A DNA stretch of 64,000 bases from Semisulcospira habei. Taxonomy: Eukaryota; Mollusca; Gastropoda; Semisulcospiridae. The stretch lies in the NCBI GenBank assembly GCA_036245525.1, contig BTPG01000002.1, positions 164,889,893 to 164,953,892 of the forward strand, written 5' to 3'. A program made the position numbers and the translations under genes. Shown here one piece after another: positions 1-9,775 of the stretch (its first letter is position 1; each line of letters opens with the position of its first letter). The notes beneath the pieces are model-generated. The model was not told where the DNA came from. It did no database searches and worked only from the letters and a program-made list of their open reading frames with translations.

Positions 1-2475
1 GCTTGGCGTCTGACGTGATGATGCAGCCGAGGTAGGTAAACTGGTGTACAGACTTCAGTTCGGACTCGCCGATGGTGATGTGGGGAGGGCGATGCTCTTC
101 CTTGGGTGCTGGCTGATGAAGGACCTCTGTCTTTTTCAGACTGACCTCAAGTCCAAAGAGCTGGGCGGCATCTGCGAAGCAGGACGTAGTGCGCTGCAAG
201 GCTCTCTCTGTGTGTGCAACGAGGGCAGCGTCATCAGCAAAGAGCAGCTCACGAATCAGTTGGTCTAGGGTTTTCGTGTGGGCCTGCAGTCGTCTGAGGT
301 TGAACAGGCTGCCATCGAGACGATACCTGATATACACTGCGTCGTCATCGTCGAGGTCCACTGTGGCCTGCTTCAACATCATGCTGAAGAAGATGGTGAA
401 GAGGGTCGGTGCCAGCACGCAGCCTTGCTTCACGCCGTTGCGAATGGGGAATGGTTCTGAGAGGTCACTGTTTAGTCTGACCTGGCCTTGCTGGTCCTCG
501 TGGAGCTGGACGATCATGTTGAGGAACTTTGGGGGACAGCCTAGTCGCTCCAGGATCTGCCACATACCTTGCCTGCTCAGTGTCAAACGCTTTTGTTAGG
601 TCGACAAACGTTACGTACAGCCCTTTGTTCTGCTCGCGGCACTTCTCCTGAAGCTGTCTCAGCACAAAGACCATGTCGGTGGTACTCCTGTTGGCTCTGA
701 AGCCACACTGGCTCTGGGAGGTGGTCTTCAGCGATGGCAGGTACCAGCCGATTCAGGAGCAACCTTGCGAGAATTTTCCCGGCAATGGACAGCAGGGTAA
801 TTCCACGATAATTAGAGCAGGCAGACTTCTCTCCTTTGTTCTTGTACAGGGTGATGATGACTGCATCACGGAGATCCTTTGGTAGTGTTCCTTTTTCCCA
901 GCAGCATAGAAAGAGGTCGTGGCGCTTGTTGTGCAGTGCTGGGCCTCCATGTTTCCATATCTCTGGCGGGATTCCGTCAATGCCTGCTGCTTTGCCACTC
1001 TTGAGCTGGAGGGTCTCTTCGGCGGCGGGCGGTTCGTCCAATTCAACCTTTAGAGGAAGGTGTGGGATTTGGAGGATGACTGTTTCTTGAACAGTGTGCT
1101 CAGCGCCGAAGAGGTCCTGACAGTATTCCGACCAGCGGTTCAAGATGGAGGTATTATCTGTGAGGAGTGCCTGTCCATCAGCGCTTCGCAGGGGACTTTG
1201 TACCAGGTGCCTAGGGCCATACACTGCTTTCAGTGCTTCGTAGAAGCCCCTGTAGTCACCGTTGTCAGCGCAGAGCTGGGTCCTCTGTGCGAGTCTGGAC
1301 CACCACTCGTTCTGGAGTTCTCTAAGCTTGAGCTGGAGACTGCTGCAGATGAGGCGGAAGGCAGACTTCTTCACAGGAAGGTGGGCCTGGTTGGCGGCTC
1401 TTTTTTTTGCTAGAAGTTCCTGGATCTCTACGTCGTTTTCGTCAAACCAGTCTTTGTTCCTCTTTCTAGCAAAGCCCAAGACTTCCACAGAAGATTTTAC
1501 AATAGCAGTTTTCAGTTGTTCCCAGAGTGATTCAGGGGAGGAGTCTGCTGGATCAGCTGTGTCTTTGAGCATGCGCTGTAAATCGGCCTGAAGGGCAGCT
1601 TTCTTGTCGTCACGCTGAAGGCTGGCAACATCAAGCTTTTTCTTGGGGGGGCCCCCTTTTTTGGGTTTCAGCTTGAGGCGGAGCCTGAATTTGCAGCGAA
1701 CAGGGCGGTGGTCATTGTGGCACTCTGCGCTGGGCATCACTCTGGTGAGGAGGACGTCACTGCGGTCCCTCTGACGCACTAGGACATAGTCGATAAGGTG
1801 CCAGTGCTTGGAGCGAGGATGCATCCAGGTGGTCTTTCGACTGTCCTTTTGCTGGAAAGTAGTGTTGGTGATGACAAGTTGCTGCTCTGCACAGAGCTCC
1901 AACAGTAGGCGACCATTGTCATTGCAGTTCCCAACGCCATGCTTGCCGAGGACTCCTTTCCAGGCTTCAGAGTCTTGGCCCACTCTGGCGTTGAAGTCGC
2001 CAAGGATGATGACTTTGTCGTCTGCAGGGGTGCTCTGCAGGAGGCTGCGCAGATCAGAGTAGAACTTGTCTTTGTCTGCAGGCTCTGCCAGGAGGGTTGG
2101 GGAGTACACACTGAGAAGGGTGACGTATTGCTGGTGTCTCAGTGGGAGGCGCATGGACATGATGCGGTCGGAGTGACCCGTTGGTAGGTTTTCCAACTTA
2201 GTCGCAATGGGGGTCTTAACCATGAAGCCCACGCCTGAGAGCCGTCTTTCTGATGCAGGCCTGCCTGACCAGTAGAGGGTGTAGCCAGCGCCAAGTTCTT
2301 GGAGGCTGCCTTCCTCCGGGAGGCGTACTTTGCGGAGCGCGGCGATGTCGATGTTTAACTTCCGCAATTCATGGGCAATGAGGGCGGAGCGACGCTCAGG
2401 GCGTCCGCTGTCTGCTGTGTCGAGCATGGTTCGGATGTTCCAGCATGCTACGTTGAGTCCGGTCGTGGTCGTCAT
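1..2475 (-). pseudogene. Non-LTR retrotransposon (LINE) ORF2: APE endonuclease plus reverse transcriptase, decayed, cut by window edge
   Basis: Reading from 2475 leftwards, the protein opens with an AP-endonuclease domain (CWNIRTM near the N-terminus, then GDFNARVG, DYVLVRQ and a C-terminal NDHRPV). It continues into a linker and a reverse transcriptase (NYRGITLLSIAGKILARLL, then FVDLTKAFD). A second copy of the family lies at 56589-59370. Compared with that copy, this one has 2-bp deletions near 713 and near 580, both shifting frame, and a 12-bp in-frame deletion near 1017, so it cannot make an active enzyme. The rest of the reverse transcriptase (to about position 1) is recognisable only in shifted frames and runs off the window. 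The element would copy its own RNA into genomic DNA by target-primed reverse transcription. The clade looks RTE-like but is not certain. Confidence 0.9.
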
Positions 2476-3256
2476 GAGAGTGGATCCGTTGTTTTTTCTT
2501 GTTTTCTGACCGCATGAGAAGATGCCCGTTGACCGCGGCTAGCCAACTGGGGTTACGAGGGGATGAGCTTTGGTTAGGCCACCTTTTCTAGGCCCCTCTC
2601 CGTGTGGAGCAAGCAGTGCTGTCCCTAGAGAAGGCTGCTTGGTCGTTCAGGGTGTGCCGAGTGACGTTGTCATCCCCAGGTCAACATCAGGCGACCAATA
2701 TCCTGAACCGCCTGCATGCAGGTTTGAGACTGCGGCTTCCAGTGACATCTTTCACCTGCCGTTTTGCCCCTTGCCCATCGCTACAGGACTTGGAAAGTTC
2801 AGTGTCATAGTCCGTGGGCGTTTCCTAAAGCCTGCGCGGTGGAGCTTTTTGGTGGAGTGCAGTGTGCGCAGTACTGGCCCCACCCTTTAAACCCTTGGTT
2901 CGTTTACCATGGCCTAGCATGCCGGGACGGTGGCATCGAGGTCCTCAGGTCGTAGGTTTTATATCAGACTGTCCTTGTCTTAGTCTCTGGCTCAAAAGCC
3001 TTCCCCGGAGACACGGGGGCTTTGATGTCAGGGGTTTCCTCCCTTAGCCTTTCCGCAGCCAAGCGGCCAGGCCTGCAAGGCAGCAGGGGACTCGTGGGGG
3101 CCGGGGTCGTCTATGTCCCGTGCAGATGTGAACATCTGCCCACTGCCCAGACGGTGACACTTACCAGAGGAGAAAAATCCAACGCCGGAACCCGGTATCG
3201 AACCTCGCACCTTTGGCATTGGAGGCAGACGTCTTAACCACTGCGCCACTTCCCCG
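2476..3256 (-). repeat. Leader region of the LINE with a tRNA-like head (SINE-like)
   Basis: On the minus strand, just upstream of the endonuclease ORF, there is about 780 bp without a convincing ORF. Its far end (3185-3256) looks like a tRNA-derived RNA polymerase III promoter: an A-box-like stretch at 3233-3248 (TGGCGCAGTGGTTAAG) and a B box at 3194-3204 (GGTTCGATACC). Either a tRNA-derived SINE landed beside the LINE in the same orientation, or the LINE family carries a tRNA-like 5' leader. The middle part (2560-3180) is GC-rich and unassigned. Confidence 0.55.
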
Positions 3257-3544
3257 TCTGATGGTGCAGCTATAATCAGCGATCAACAAACTACCCATCC
3301 TGTTTTCGGAATTCGTGGGCTGGTCTGTGATTTTGGACCTTACGGCCTGAAGGCCGTAAGGTCCAAAATCGCAGACTAGCCCACATATTTCTCAAGTACC
3401 CCAGTCCATTGCCTGTGTGCGGGTGGTTTGCGAGCGTGTCCAAAATAACACAGTTCCAGAACACACACGAGCATGTCAGCACCTTGTCCCATCTCTAAAA
3501 TTAGAACTACGATTGTACAACAGGTCCGCCGTGAGATGGCCTTA
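3257..3544. repeat. Foldback repeat, copy 1 of a two-copy family
   Basis: Contains a near-perfect hairpin at about 3327-3384: arms reading CTGTGATTTTGGACCTTACG and its complement around a short loop. A diverged copy with the same flanks (CAAACTACCCATCCTG-like before, TCTCAAGTACCCCAGT-like after) lies at 61303-61447. It looks like a small non-autonomous element. Nothing coding was seen in the remainder up to 3544. Confidence 0.6.
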
Positions 3545-4384
3545 AGGCCCCGCCACACATGCCGATTTTGAGGCCGATTCTCGAGCAGTTTCCAGAACCT
3601 TTTCAATCGGAGTGTGATCGGGCCGGACTACAAAAACGTGTGCACTGCCACGCGCTCCCCGAGAGTCGCCGAAATAGCTCAGGCGGTTAAGCGTCGGAGC
3701 AGGAGAGCGAAGAGGAATCGCCGGGTCGTGGGTTCGAATCCCGTCCCGGCCCCGGTACCTGGACTCGCAATCCAGGGGGAAAAGATGGGCTTGTTCAATA
3801 TCATGTCCGTTGAAAGATCCTGGTAAATCAAAGTGGCACAGTTGGAGTGCGCCTGAGTTGATCAGTGTTCAGGTCGTACTCCATAGGCAATAGATATCCC
3901 TGTCCCCCATAACCCGCCCGCCAGGGCCGTCAATTATCACTTCGGTGCCGTGGACGTTAAACCACGAACTAACCAACACGTTCCCCGACTTAGCCGACCA
4001 GTTTGAACCGAAAATCAAGGTCGTATACAGCTTCCTGTTCTGCAAAATGGTTGTTAGTTTTGACAGTGATGATGATGTGCTTGCATTAGTAGCAGTTTTG
4101 CATCATATTCGGGAAGAGGCGGGCGAAACATCGGCAACGAAGGTGGTACTGAGCTTCCGCTATTTTCACACTGAAACGACGTGCTTCGCGAGACGTGCTC
4201 TGATTGGTTGAAGCTTACAATCGGTGCCGATTCGTGTTGCAAAAATAGAGCAGGCTCTAAACACACGATTCCCAGCCGATTGGGATCGGACCGGATACAA
4301 AGAGGCATTCTGACGTCATCCGCTCGCAATCGGATCGGAATCTGCTACAAAATCGGGGTACAATCGGCATGTGTGGAGGGGCCT
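3545..4384. mobile_element. Non-autonomous DNA transposon (PIF/Harbinger-like) with TTA target duplication
   Basis: The ends are inverted copies: AGGCCCCGCCACACATGCCG at the left and its complement with one difference at the right. Further related inverted blocks lie inside (GCCGATTTTG-type). Both sides are flanked by TTA (3542-3544 and 4385-4387), the target duplication typical of PIF/Harbinger elements. The length is 840 bp including a nested SINE. No transposase is present, so this would be a MITE-like derivative. It ends about 50 bp before the first recognised GPCR exon. Confidence 0.65.
3661..3985 (+). mobile_element. tRNA-derived SINE nested in the TTA-flanked element
   Basis: The head (3667-3760) has an A box (TAGCTCAGGCGGTTAAG) and a B box (GGTTCGAATCC, 3731-3741), as in tRNA genes, but the two halves of the acceptor stem do not pair. 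The body is followed by a tail (GTGCCGTGGACGTTAAACCA) that recurs without the head at about 38008-38155. Pol III would transcribe it, and LINE machinery would mobilise it in trans. Confidence 0.7.
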
Positions 4385-4435
4385 TTAGTCGCCTGCTCGG
4401 CGTTAAACCCAAATAAATAACTATCTGTACAACAG

Positions 4436-4685
4436 ACAGAGTACTGGATTTCCATAATAACGTCCGTCGGTCTCATCCCGTTGCTGTGCCTCATCGGCGT
4501 TCCTGGCAACGTGCTCAGCGCGGCCGTCTTCTACAGGCAAGATTTGAAAAAGAGGATTAACCTGTGCCTGTTCTGCCTCGCGCTGACTGACATCCTGGTG
4601 GTGACCATCTACTGCTACATATACTCTGAGGGGGCGTACCGGGGGGTCACGGGCTCGGCGAAATATTTAGTTGCTGTTTTCTTTG
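4436..4685 (+). CDS. Rhodopsin-like GPCR, exon with TM1 and TM2
   Basis: The exon starts after an AG acceptor at 4434-4435 and ends at a G|GTGAGT donor (GT at 4686), phase 1. It encodes TM1 with the GNVLS motif (conserved Asn of class A receptors), a basic first intracellular loop (RQDLKKR) and TM2 with the LALTDILVV motif (conserved Asp). An in-frame stop at 4418-4420 and the lack of a Met mean the initiating exon must lie further upstream; I could not find it. The receptor would sit in the plasma membrane and couple an extracellular ligand to G proteins. The ligand is unknown; peptide or chemosensory receptors of molluscs are the closest in style. Confidence 0.85.
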
Positions 4686-4805
4686 GTGAGTGAAGCTGAT
4701 CAATAGCAGAAACCTTAGAGCCTTTAACTCATTCGAGACGCGCCGCATCGGAATGCAGCACGTCTCGAATGTGTTAAAACTCGGACAAACGCCATGTAAC
4801 GCACT

Positions 4806-5190
4806 TTGTGTGCTGCTCTGCCACTATTGAGCATCACTGCTTAGACATTTTGAGCAACACTACTTAGACATTTTGAGCATCACTGCTTAGACACTTTGAG
4901 CATCACTGCTTACACATTAATTTGAGTAGCACTACTTAGACATTTTGAGCATCACTGCTTAGACATTTGGAGCATCTCTGCATAGACAATTTGAGCATCA
5001 CTGCTTAGACATGTTGAGCATCACTGCTTAGACATGTTGAGCATCACTGCTTAGACATTTTGAGCATCACTGCTTAGACATGTTGAGCATCACTGCTTAG
5101 ACATTTTGAGCTTCACTGCTTAGATATTTTGAGCACTGCTTAGACATTTTGAGAATCGCTGCTTTGACATTTTGAGTAGCACTGCTCAGA
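4806..5190. repeat. Minisatellite, about 23-bp unit
   Basis: About 16 imperfect head-to-tail copies of a unit close to GAGCATCACTGCTTAGACAT followed by TTT. Variants include GTAGCACTACT and a few shortened copies. Intronic and non-coding. Confidence 0.9.
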
Positions 5191-5763
5191 GCACACGAAA
5201 AACACTGCTATAAAGACATTTCTCTTCTCTTAATTTTAATTTTATTATTATTGTTTAAAAATTGTATTACCCACCACGACCCCAGACCTAGGAGCATGGC
5301 CAGCAAGGAGGGTTGGTTTTTTTTTGTTGTTGAGCGCTCAACAAATGTCAAACTGTCATTATCAATGCTAATTTTGTTTACGACTGGCCGGGCCAGGCTG
5401 TACGCATTGCCACCGCACGCCAGACGACAAACAACCATAAACATGTTGCTTCTTAGTTGTTCTTTCTTTCTATTGATCACTTTAAAAAAAGAAAAAGCCA
5501 GGAGCACCTAGGCATGCGTTTATTTATTTATTTATTTATTTAATTAATATTTTATTTATATTGCTGTTTGACCTCTTCACTGCTACTAACGATACAGTTC
5601 GGCGTAAACGACACCCTGTTACGAATCGTTTCCGCCGAACAGGATCGTCAATAGCAGTCATCGGTTTAATGCTAACAATGTTTGGTAATCGTTCAATCCA
5701 GTTTTTAGCTATAACTGGTGTTAATCCCATAACTACTGGAGCAAGGCGACATCTACCCATCTA

Positions 5764-5828
5764 CAAGAGACATAAATTCTCATGAGCCCCCGCAGACGCG
5801 GGGGCTCATGAGACTTTATGTCTCTTGT
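5764..5828. repeat. Class A foldback (CTCATGAGCCCCCGCAG family)
   Basis: Hairpin with arms containing CTCATGAGCCCCCGC and GCGGGGGCTCATGAG, and outer arms AGAGACATAAA / TTTATGTCTCT. One of at least ten copies in the window; others include 8896-8966, 9706-9769, 10905-10970, 13570-13640, 36703-36765 and the Polinton landing site. Confidence 0.85.
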
Positions 5829-6089
5829 TAGTTCTGTCTTCTCTATGCCTAACTTTGGTCTGAGTTACATTTGTTTGAATGTCGGGCACTGTGCAGTGGT
5901 ATCAGACATGCAGTTCGCCATCGCTGGCAGCGAATGGGTTAATTCTTTGACTGCTCTGACAGTAACACAACAATCAACGACACAGGTGCAAGAGGTATCA
6001 TCTTGAGCCCTCGCAGTAGGCGGGAGCTGATGAGGCTCTATGCCCAGACGGCCGTAAAGTTAAAAAATCACAGACAGCTCACTTATTAA

Positions 6090-6175
6090 CCCTTTGGGTG
6101 TCAGTAGCGATTCGCTACCGACACCCGAAGGGTCAGTCTCGAACGAATTCGCTACCTACACCCACAGGGTTTACA
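6090..6175. repeat. Class D foldback (TCGGTAGCG family)
   Basis: Hairpin of GGGTGTCAGTAGCGATTCGC and its complement, bordered by TTAACCCTTTGGG on the left and a diverged GGGTTTA on the right. Related copies at 31228-31319, 32252-32346 and 33480-33555 have a longer stem containing AATCATCGCGACAAAAA. Confidence 0.75.
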
Positions 6176-6186
6176 ATTCCTTCCAG

Positions 6187-6433
6187 GACTGACTGGCTTC
6201 GCGTGGGTGTCCCAATTTCTCTCCGCCGTCATTGCCAGTGAGCGCTGCTTCTGTGTGGTCAGTCCCTTCCGCGCTCAGCAGTTGCTAAGCACTACCACCA
6301 TGGGTGTCATCATCACCGTAGTCTCGGCAATAATCCTCGGGGTCTTTCTGGTGATCGTCGGCACCAAAGCCACATCCATCTGCATCATAGACCCGGAGAC
6401 CAACACCACAAGGGACGTCCTTCACGTGACAAA
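6187..6433 (+). CDS. Rhodopsin-like GPCR, exon with TM3 and TM4
   Basis: Phase-1 entry after the AG at 6185-6186 joins the upstream exon in frame. Exit is at AA|GTAAGA (GT at 6434), phase 2. It encodes TM3 ending in ASERCFCVVSPF, where the class A DRY motif appears as E-R-C, a second loop with basic and polar residues, TM4 (VIITVVSAIILGVFLVIV) and the start of extracellular loop 2 with a Cys (CIIDPE) that could pair with TM3. The conserved Arg of the DRY position is kept. Confidence 0.87.
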
Positions 6434-6962
6434 GTAAGAAGTTTATTGTGTAGTGCTGGCGTGGTATTTTACGGGACCATCCCAGTACGCAAAGGTCCTC
6501 GGGCCCCCGACGGTCGCAGTGGGCCCGCGCTCGGCCGTGCGCGGGCCCAATGCGGTCATCATGGGCCCGAAGACGTTTTGCTGCTCGAGTAATCTCTTTT
6601 GGACTGGTCTGCTTATTTGGAAGTACTAAAGAGCTGTGAAAAACGAAATCGAGATCAAACAAGTCACTGCCCAGCTTGTAAAATGCACAGAAAATCCATA
6701 CGAAGGAAGAAACACACATAGAAAAGACAATTACAACACAACTGTGCAGTTGGATCGTGTTCACTTCTTCTGGGCAGTGAAGAGTTGTACGATGCCTTGG
6801 GAATAAACACTTGTAATAATAGCCTTCCTTTAGTATCGGAGTATTCTGGCAGGATTGATAATTGATAGGATTTCGCACTTAAAACAAGTTGGTAATTAAT
6901 CTATTTTTTACAGCGAACATCGAGTTTTGATCGTTCCACATTTTTCACTTAACAAAATAGTT

Positions 6963-7042
6963 TAACTCATTCGCGGCCAGCCGCATCCAGATGCGCGGCA
7001 TAAGCCGCGCATCTGGATGCGGCTGGCCGCGAATGAGTTAAC
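6963..7042. repeat. Class C foldback (CATTCG-CCGCATC family), long perfect hairpin
   Basis: Arms of over 30 bp containing GCGGCCAGCCGCATCCAGATG and complement, bordered by TTAACTCATTCGCGG and CGCGAATGAGTTAA. Relatives at 4729-4780, 14626-14679 and 33683-33785 read CATTCGAGACGTG. Confidence 0.85.
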
Positions 7043-7744
7043 CCCTTCATTGTCAGCAGCCTTGGAAATTTCTGAAACTATCTTTGAATGAAAGCCTAGA
7101 GGAACGCAGGCATTTACCGAGACAGCAAGAGGGCAGAGCCTCATGAGCCCCCTCATCTGCCAGAGCTAATGAGGGTCTGTTCCTCTTGCATGTGTTTGGT
7201 CTTCATTATCGTGTTAGTGAAGTGGTTAACACTGTAATCTGATGCGTGAGGGGAAATACGTTGCCCGCTGGGCGTCATAGCCGCAGACAAAAAGGTCGAT
7301 GAATAATACATTTTTGTTTAACTCATTGAAGATGCTCTGCATCAATGACTGCTGAAGTGTCGTATGGCGTTGCCGCCGGCAACGCTATGCGACGCTTCCG
7401 GAGCTATTGAGTGAATGCGTGAACGATATCTATCGATGTACAGTATCATATTTCTTCTCCACATTTGTATTATATTTCTACAGGCAGAATCAATGCCATT
7501 TCCATGAACTAAGTTAACAAAACGTTGTTTGTTTGTTTTTTAATTAAAAAAAATAATTGTCTGTATAAAGACTTGTATCCCGTCCATCAACGGCAAGTTT
7601 AAAATCTGGGTTTCTTTACCTCATCAAAGCCTCATAAAAGGGGACGTCACCCACATGCCACAGGCATAGATCCTCATGAGCACCCGGAAGGCTATCCAAG
7701 CACAACGCTAAATTGAACTATAAAAACTTGCACGGGTTGGTCGC

Positions 7745-8200
7745 CCCTAACTTTTCTATCATTAGTAAATTGTTGTCTACACGCGTTACTTGCCCCTAAA
7801 GTTTTTGTCGTTGGTAAATTGTTGTCTACACTCATTAGTTGCCCCTGACGCTTCTGTCGTTGGTAAATTGTTGTCTACACGAGTTACTTTTGCCCCTAAA
7901 GTTTCTGTCGTTGGTAAATTGTTGTCTACACTCATTACTTGCCCCTGACGCTTCTGTCGTTGGTAAATTAATGTCTACACGAGTTACTTGCCCCTAACGT
8001 TTCTATCGTTGGTCTTGAAATTGTTGTCTACACTCATTACTTGCCCCTGACGTTGTTGTCGTTGGTACATTGTTGTCTACACGAGTTACTTCCCCCTAAC
8101 GTTTCTATCGTTGGTAAATTGTTGTCTACACTCATTACTTGCTCCTAACGCTTCTGTCGTTGGTAAATTGTTGTCTACACGAGTTACTTGTCGCTTGGGT
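7745..8200. repeat. Minisatellite, about 48-bp unit
   Basis: About nine head-to-tail copies of a unit built from TTGGTAAATTGTTGTCTACA, then CGAGTTACTTGCCCCTAACG or CTCATTACTTGCCCCTGACG, then TTTCTATCG or CTTCTGTCG. The two subtypes (CGAGTTA and CTCATTA) tend to alternate, so the higher-order unit is about 96 bp. Confidence 0.9.
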
Positions 8201-8270
8201 TTGCCTTGTTCCAATTTACCTACGAACAAAGATGTCACTCGAAAGCCAACTGTGTAGTTTTCAAGTTCAG

Positions 8271-8837
8271 TATAGGTCGATTGACATCGGGGTGCACAAC
8301 GCTTTCCCCAAATATATCCGCAAAGAAGCACGTTTTTCTACCACTTTAAGGGCAAAATTATTATCATTTAGTGCTAATTGACCTAATACGGAATATTTAT
8401 TTTACTGACCTCCTATGATTTGTCGATTTTGCTGTACTGTCGTAAACACTTGGTGAAAAGACAAGAGTAAGCCATTTTCAATACCCTAAATAGAGCCCCG
8501 GCAGATTTCAATATCGAGGTCAAGCATGCAGACTGCATGTACGCCTGCACTGTTTTAGGTTTGAAAACTTGGCCAATTCACGTGAAAATGGATCTTTCTT
8601 ATAATGAGCTTAATATATCTGGTGCACATTTAAGGACGTAAAATAAGTCACTTGATGAAAAATTCGAAATTTTACGACTGTTCCATAAAACTGACACATT
8701 GTTCTATTTTCTTAAAAGTAAATCGTATTAGGTCAACTATCACTGAATAATATTTGTTCTAAGATTGGTATAGAAAAGTGGTTCCTTGTGGAGATGTTTG
8801 CAAAAACGTTATGCGTTTTGATGTCAAACGACCCATA
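8271..8837. mobile_element. Inverted-repeat MITE, copy 1
   Basis: Ends are about 70-bp inverted repeats: TATAGGTCGATTGACATCGG at the left and the complement of a similar sequence (ATGTCAAACGACCCATATA) at the right. A second copy lies at 26691-27220. There is no ORF. Superfamily not assigned. Confidence 0.75.
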
Positions 8838-9124
8838 TAAACCTATTTTCTTATTCGTTATTATTAATCCCCCGGGGCAAGGCCGAACGCTACTCGAGCT
8901 GCAAGAGACATAAACCCTCATGAGCCCCCGCAGAAGCTGGGATCATGGGGATTTATGTCTCTTGTTAGTCTCACGTTCTTTTTGCCCAATTTTGGTCTCA
9001 ACATACATTTGTGCTTTTCACGCGAATGTCTGTCAGTTTGCTGTGGTTTCAGTCGCGAAATCCGTGATCACTGGCAGCGAAGGGGGTAATTACCAAATGA
9101 TAAAAATACCGTGTGCTCTTTCAG

Positions 9125-9325
9125 TTACTACCTGGCCAACAAGGAAGTGTTTGACGTCATTGACATCTTCATCTACTCCGCGGCTTATCCTATCCTCATC
9201 CTCATCGCTGTCATAATCACTACCGTCGTCACCGCTGTCAAGCTGCGCGCGGCCCATAAGTGGCGCCAGCACTCCGCTTCCGGTGCCCAGATGACCCATG
9301 ACGCCGCTAGCGGACAGAATTCGAA
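9125..9325 (+). CDS. Rhodopsin-like GPCR, exon with TM5
   Basis: Phase-2 entry after TTTCAG, and a donor at AA|GTACGT (GT at 9326), phase 2; both agree with neighbouring exons. It encodes the end of extracellular loop 2, TM5 (IYSAAYPILILIAVIITTVV, with a Pro in the usual middle position) and a long basic third intracellular loop (KLRAAHKWRQH...). Confidence 0.85.
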
Positions 9326-9514
9326 GTACGTGCGTAATATGACGCTGGCTTACGGTGGCGAAATAATTTCGGAACTATGTGTATTAACCCGTTCTGTGCC
9401 AGCTGACGCCGACTGTGTTTCTGCAGTCTTTGTTAACTCATTCAGCCCGAGGACCGTCAGTGTTTCCCAAATTTTGGAGGCGTCATCTAATGACTATGCA
9501 CCAGTTGCAGGAGA

Positions 9515-9607
9515 TGGGTCGACCATGATAATTCAAGGGCAGTGCCAGATTAGCTTGGCGCCGACAGGCTCCAAGCTAACTGGCACTACCCTTGAATTAT
9601 CATGGTC
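9515..9607. repeat. Class B foldback (TTCAAGGG-GTGCCAG-AGCTTGGCGCC family)
   Basis: Near-perfect hairpin with arms GACCATGATAATTCAAGGG and complement. Other copies lie at 10150-10250, 13020-13093, 25880-25962, 26428-26505 and 32678-32770; half or decayed copies lie at 11140-11225, 12447-12510, 13813-13862 and 14095-14175. Outer flanks read TTAACTCATTCA(G/A)CCCTGAC and its complement. Confidence 0.85.
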
Positions 9608-9629
9608 GACCCATCTGCTGCTATTTGAC

Positions 9630-9775
9630 GTCAGGGCTGAATGGGTTAATTCAACACCAAAAAGCCCTACATGTCCCAGTAACATGGATTCAAAGTGATG
9701 ACAGCAAGAGGCATAGATCCCCATTAACCCCCGCAGCTGCGGGGGCTCATGAGGATCTATACCTCTTGCAGTTGG
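9630..9775. repeat. Class A foldback copy that matches the empty Polinton site
   Basis: In reverse orientation this copy reads through ...AATCCATGTTACTGGGACATGTAGGG..., the uninterrupted form of the sequence split by the Polinton (left side ending ATCCATGTTCCAGGG at 38310, right side starting CAGGGACATCTAGGG at 61138). Confidence 0.8.

Larger units (their letters stand above)
4686..6186 (+). other. GPCR intron 1 with minisatellite and foldback repeats
   Basis: Runs from the GT at 4686 to an AG ending TTCCTTCCAG at 6186. It holds a class C foldback (4729-4780), a 23-bp minisatellite, an AT-rich stretch with a TTTA tract (5519-5545), a GTTCGGCG-type hairpin (5579-5720), a class A hairpin (5764-5828) and a class D hairpin (6090-6175). 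No additional exon was recognised. Confidence 0.75.
6434..9124 (+). other. GPCR intron 2 with foldbacks, minisatellite and a MITE
   Basis: GT at 6434, AG at 9123-9124 (CTCTTTCAG). It contains a class E GC-rich hairpin (6480-6580), class C hairpins (6963-7042, 7323-7416), a degenerate class A hairpin (7120-7189), the 7745-8200 minisatellite, the 8271-8837 inverted-repeat element and a class A hairpin (8896-8966). No extra exon was seen. Confidence 0.75.

Noticed and set aside
3667..3760. Functional tRNA gene
   Set aside because: A and B boxes are present but the acceptor stem halves do not pair and SINE body and tail follow.
4806..5190. CRISPR-like array
   Set aside because: Contiguous minisatellite with no unique spacers in an animal intron; the same applies to 7745-8200.
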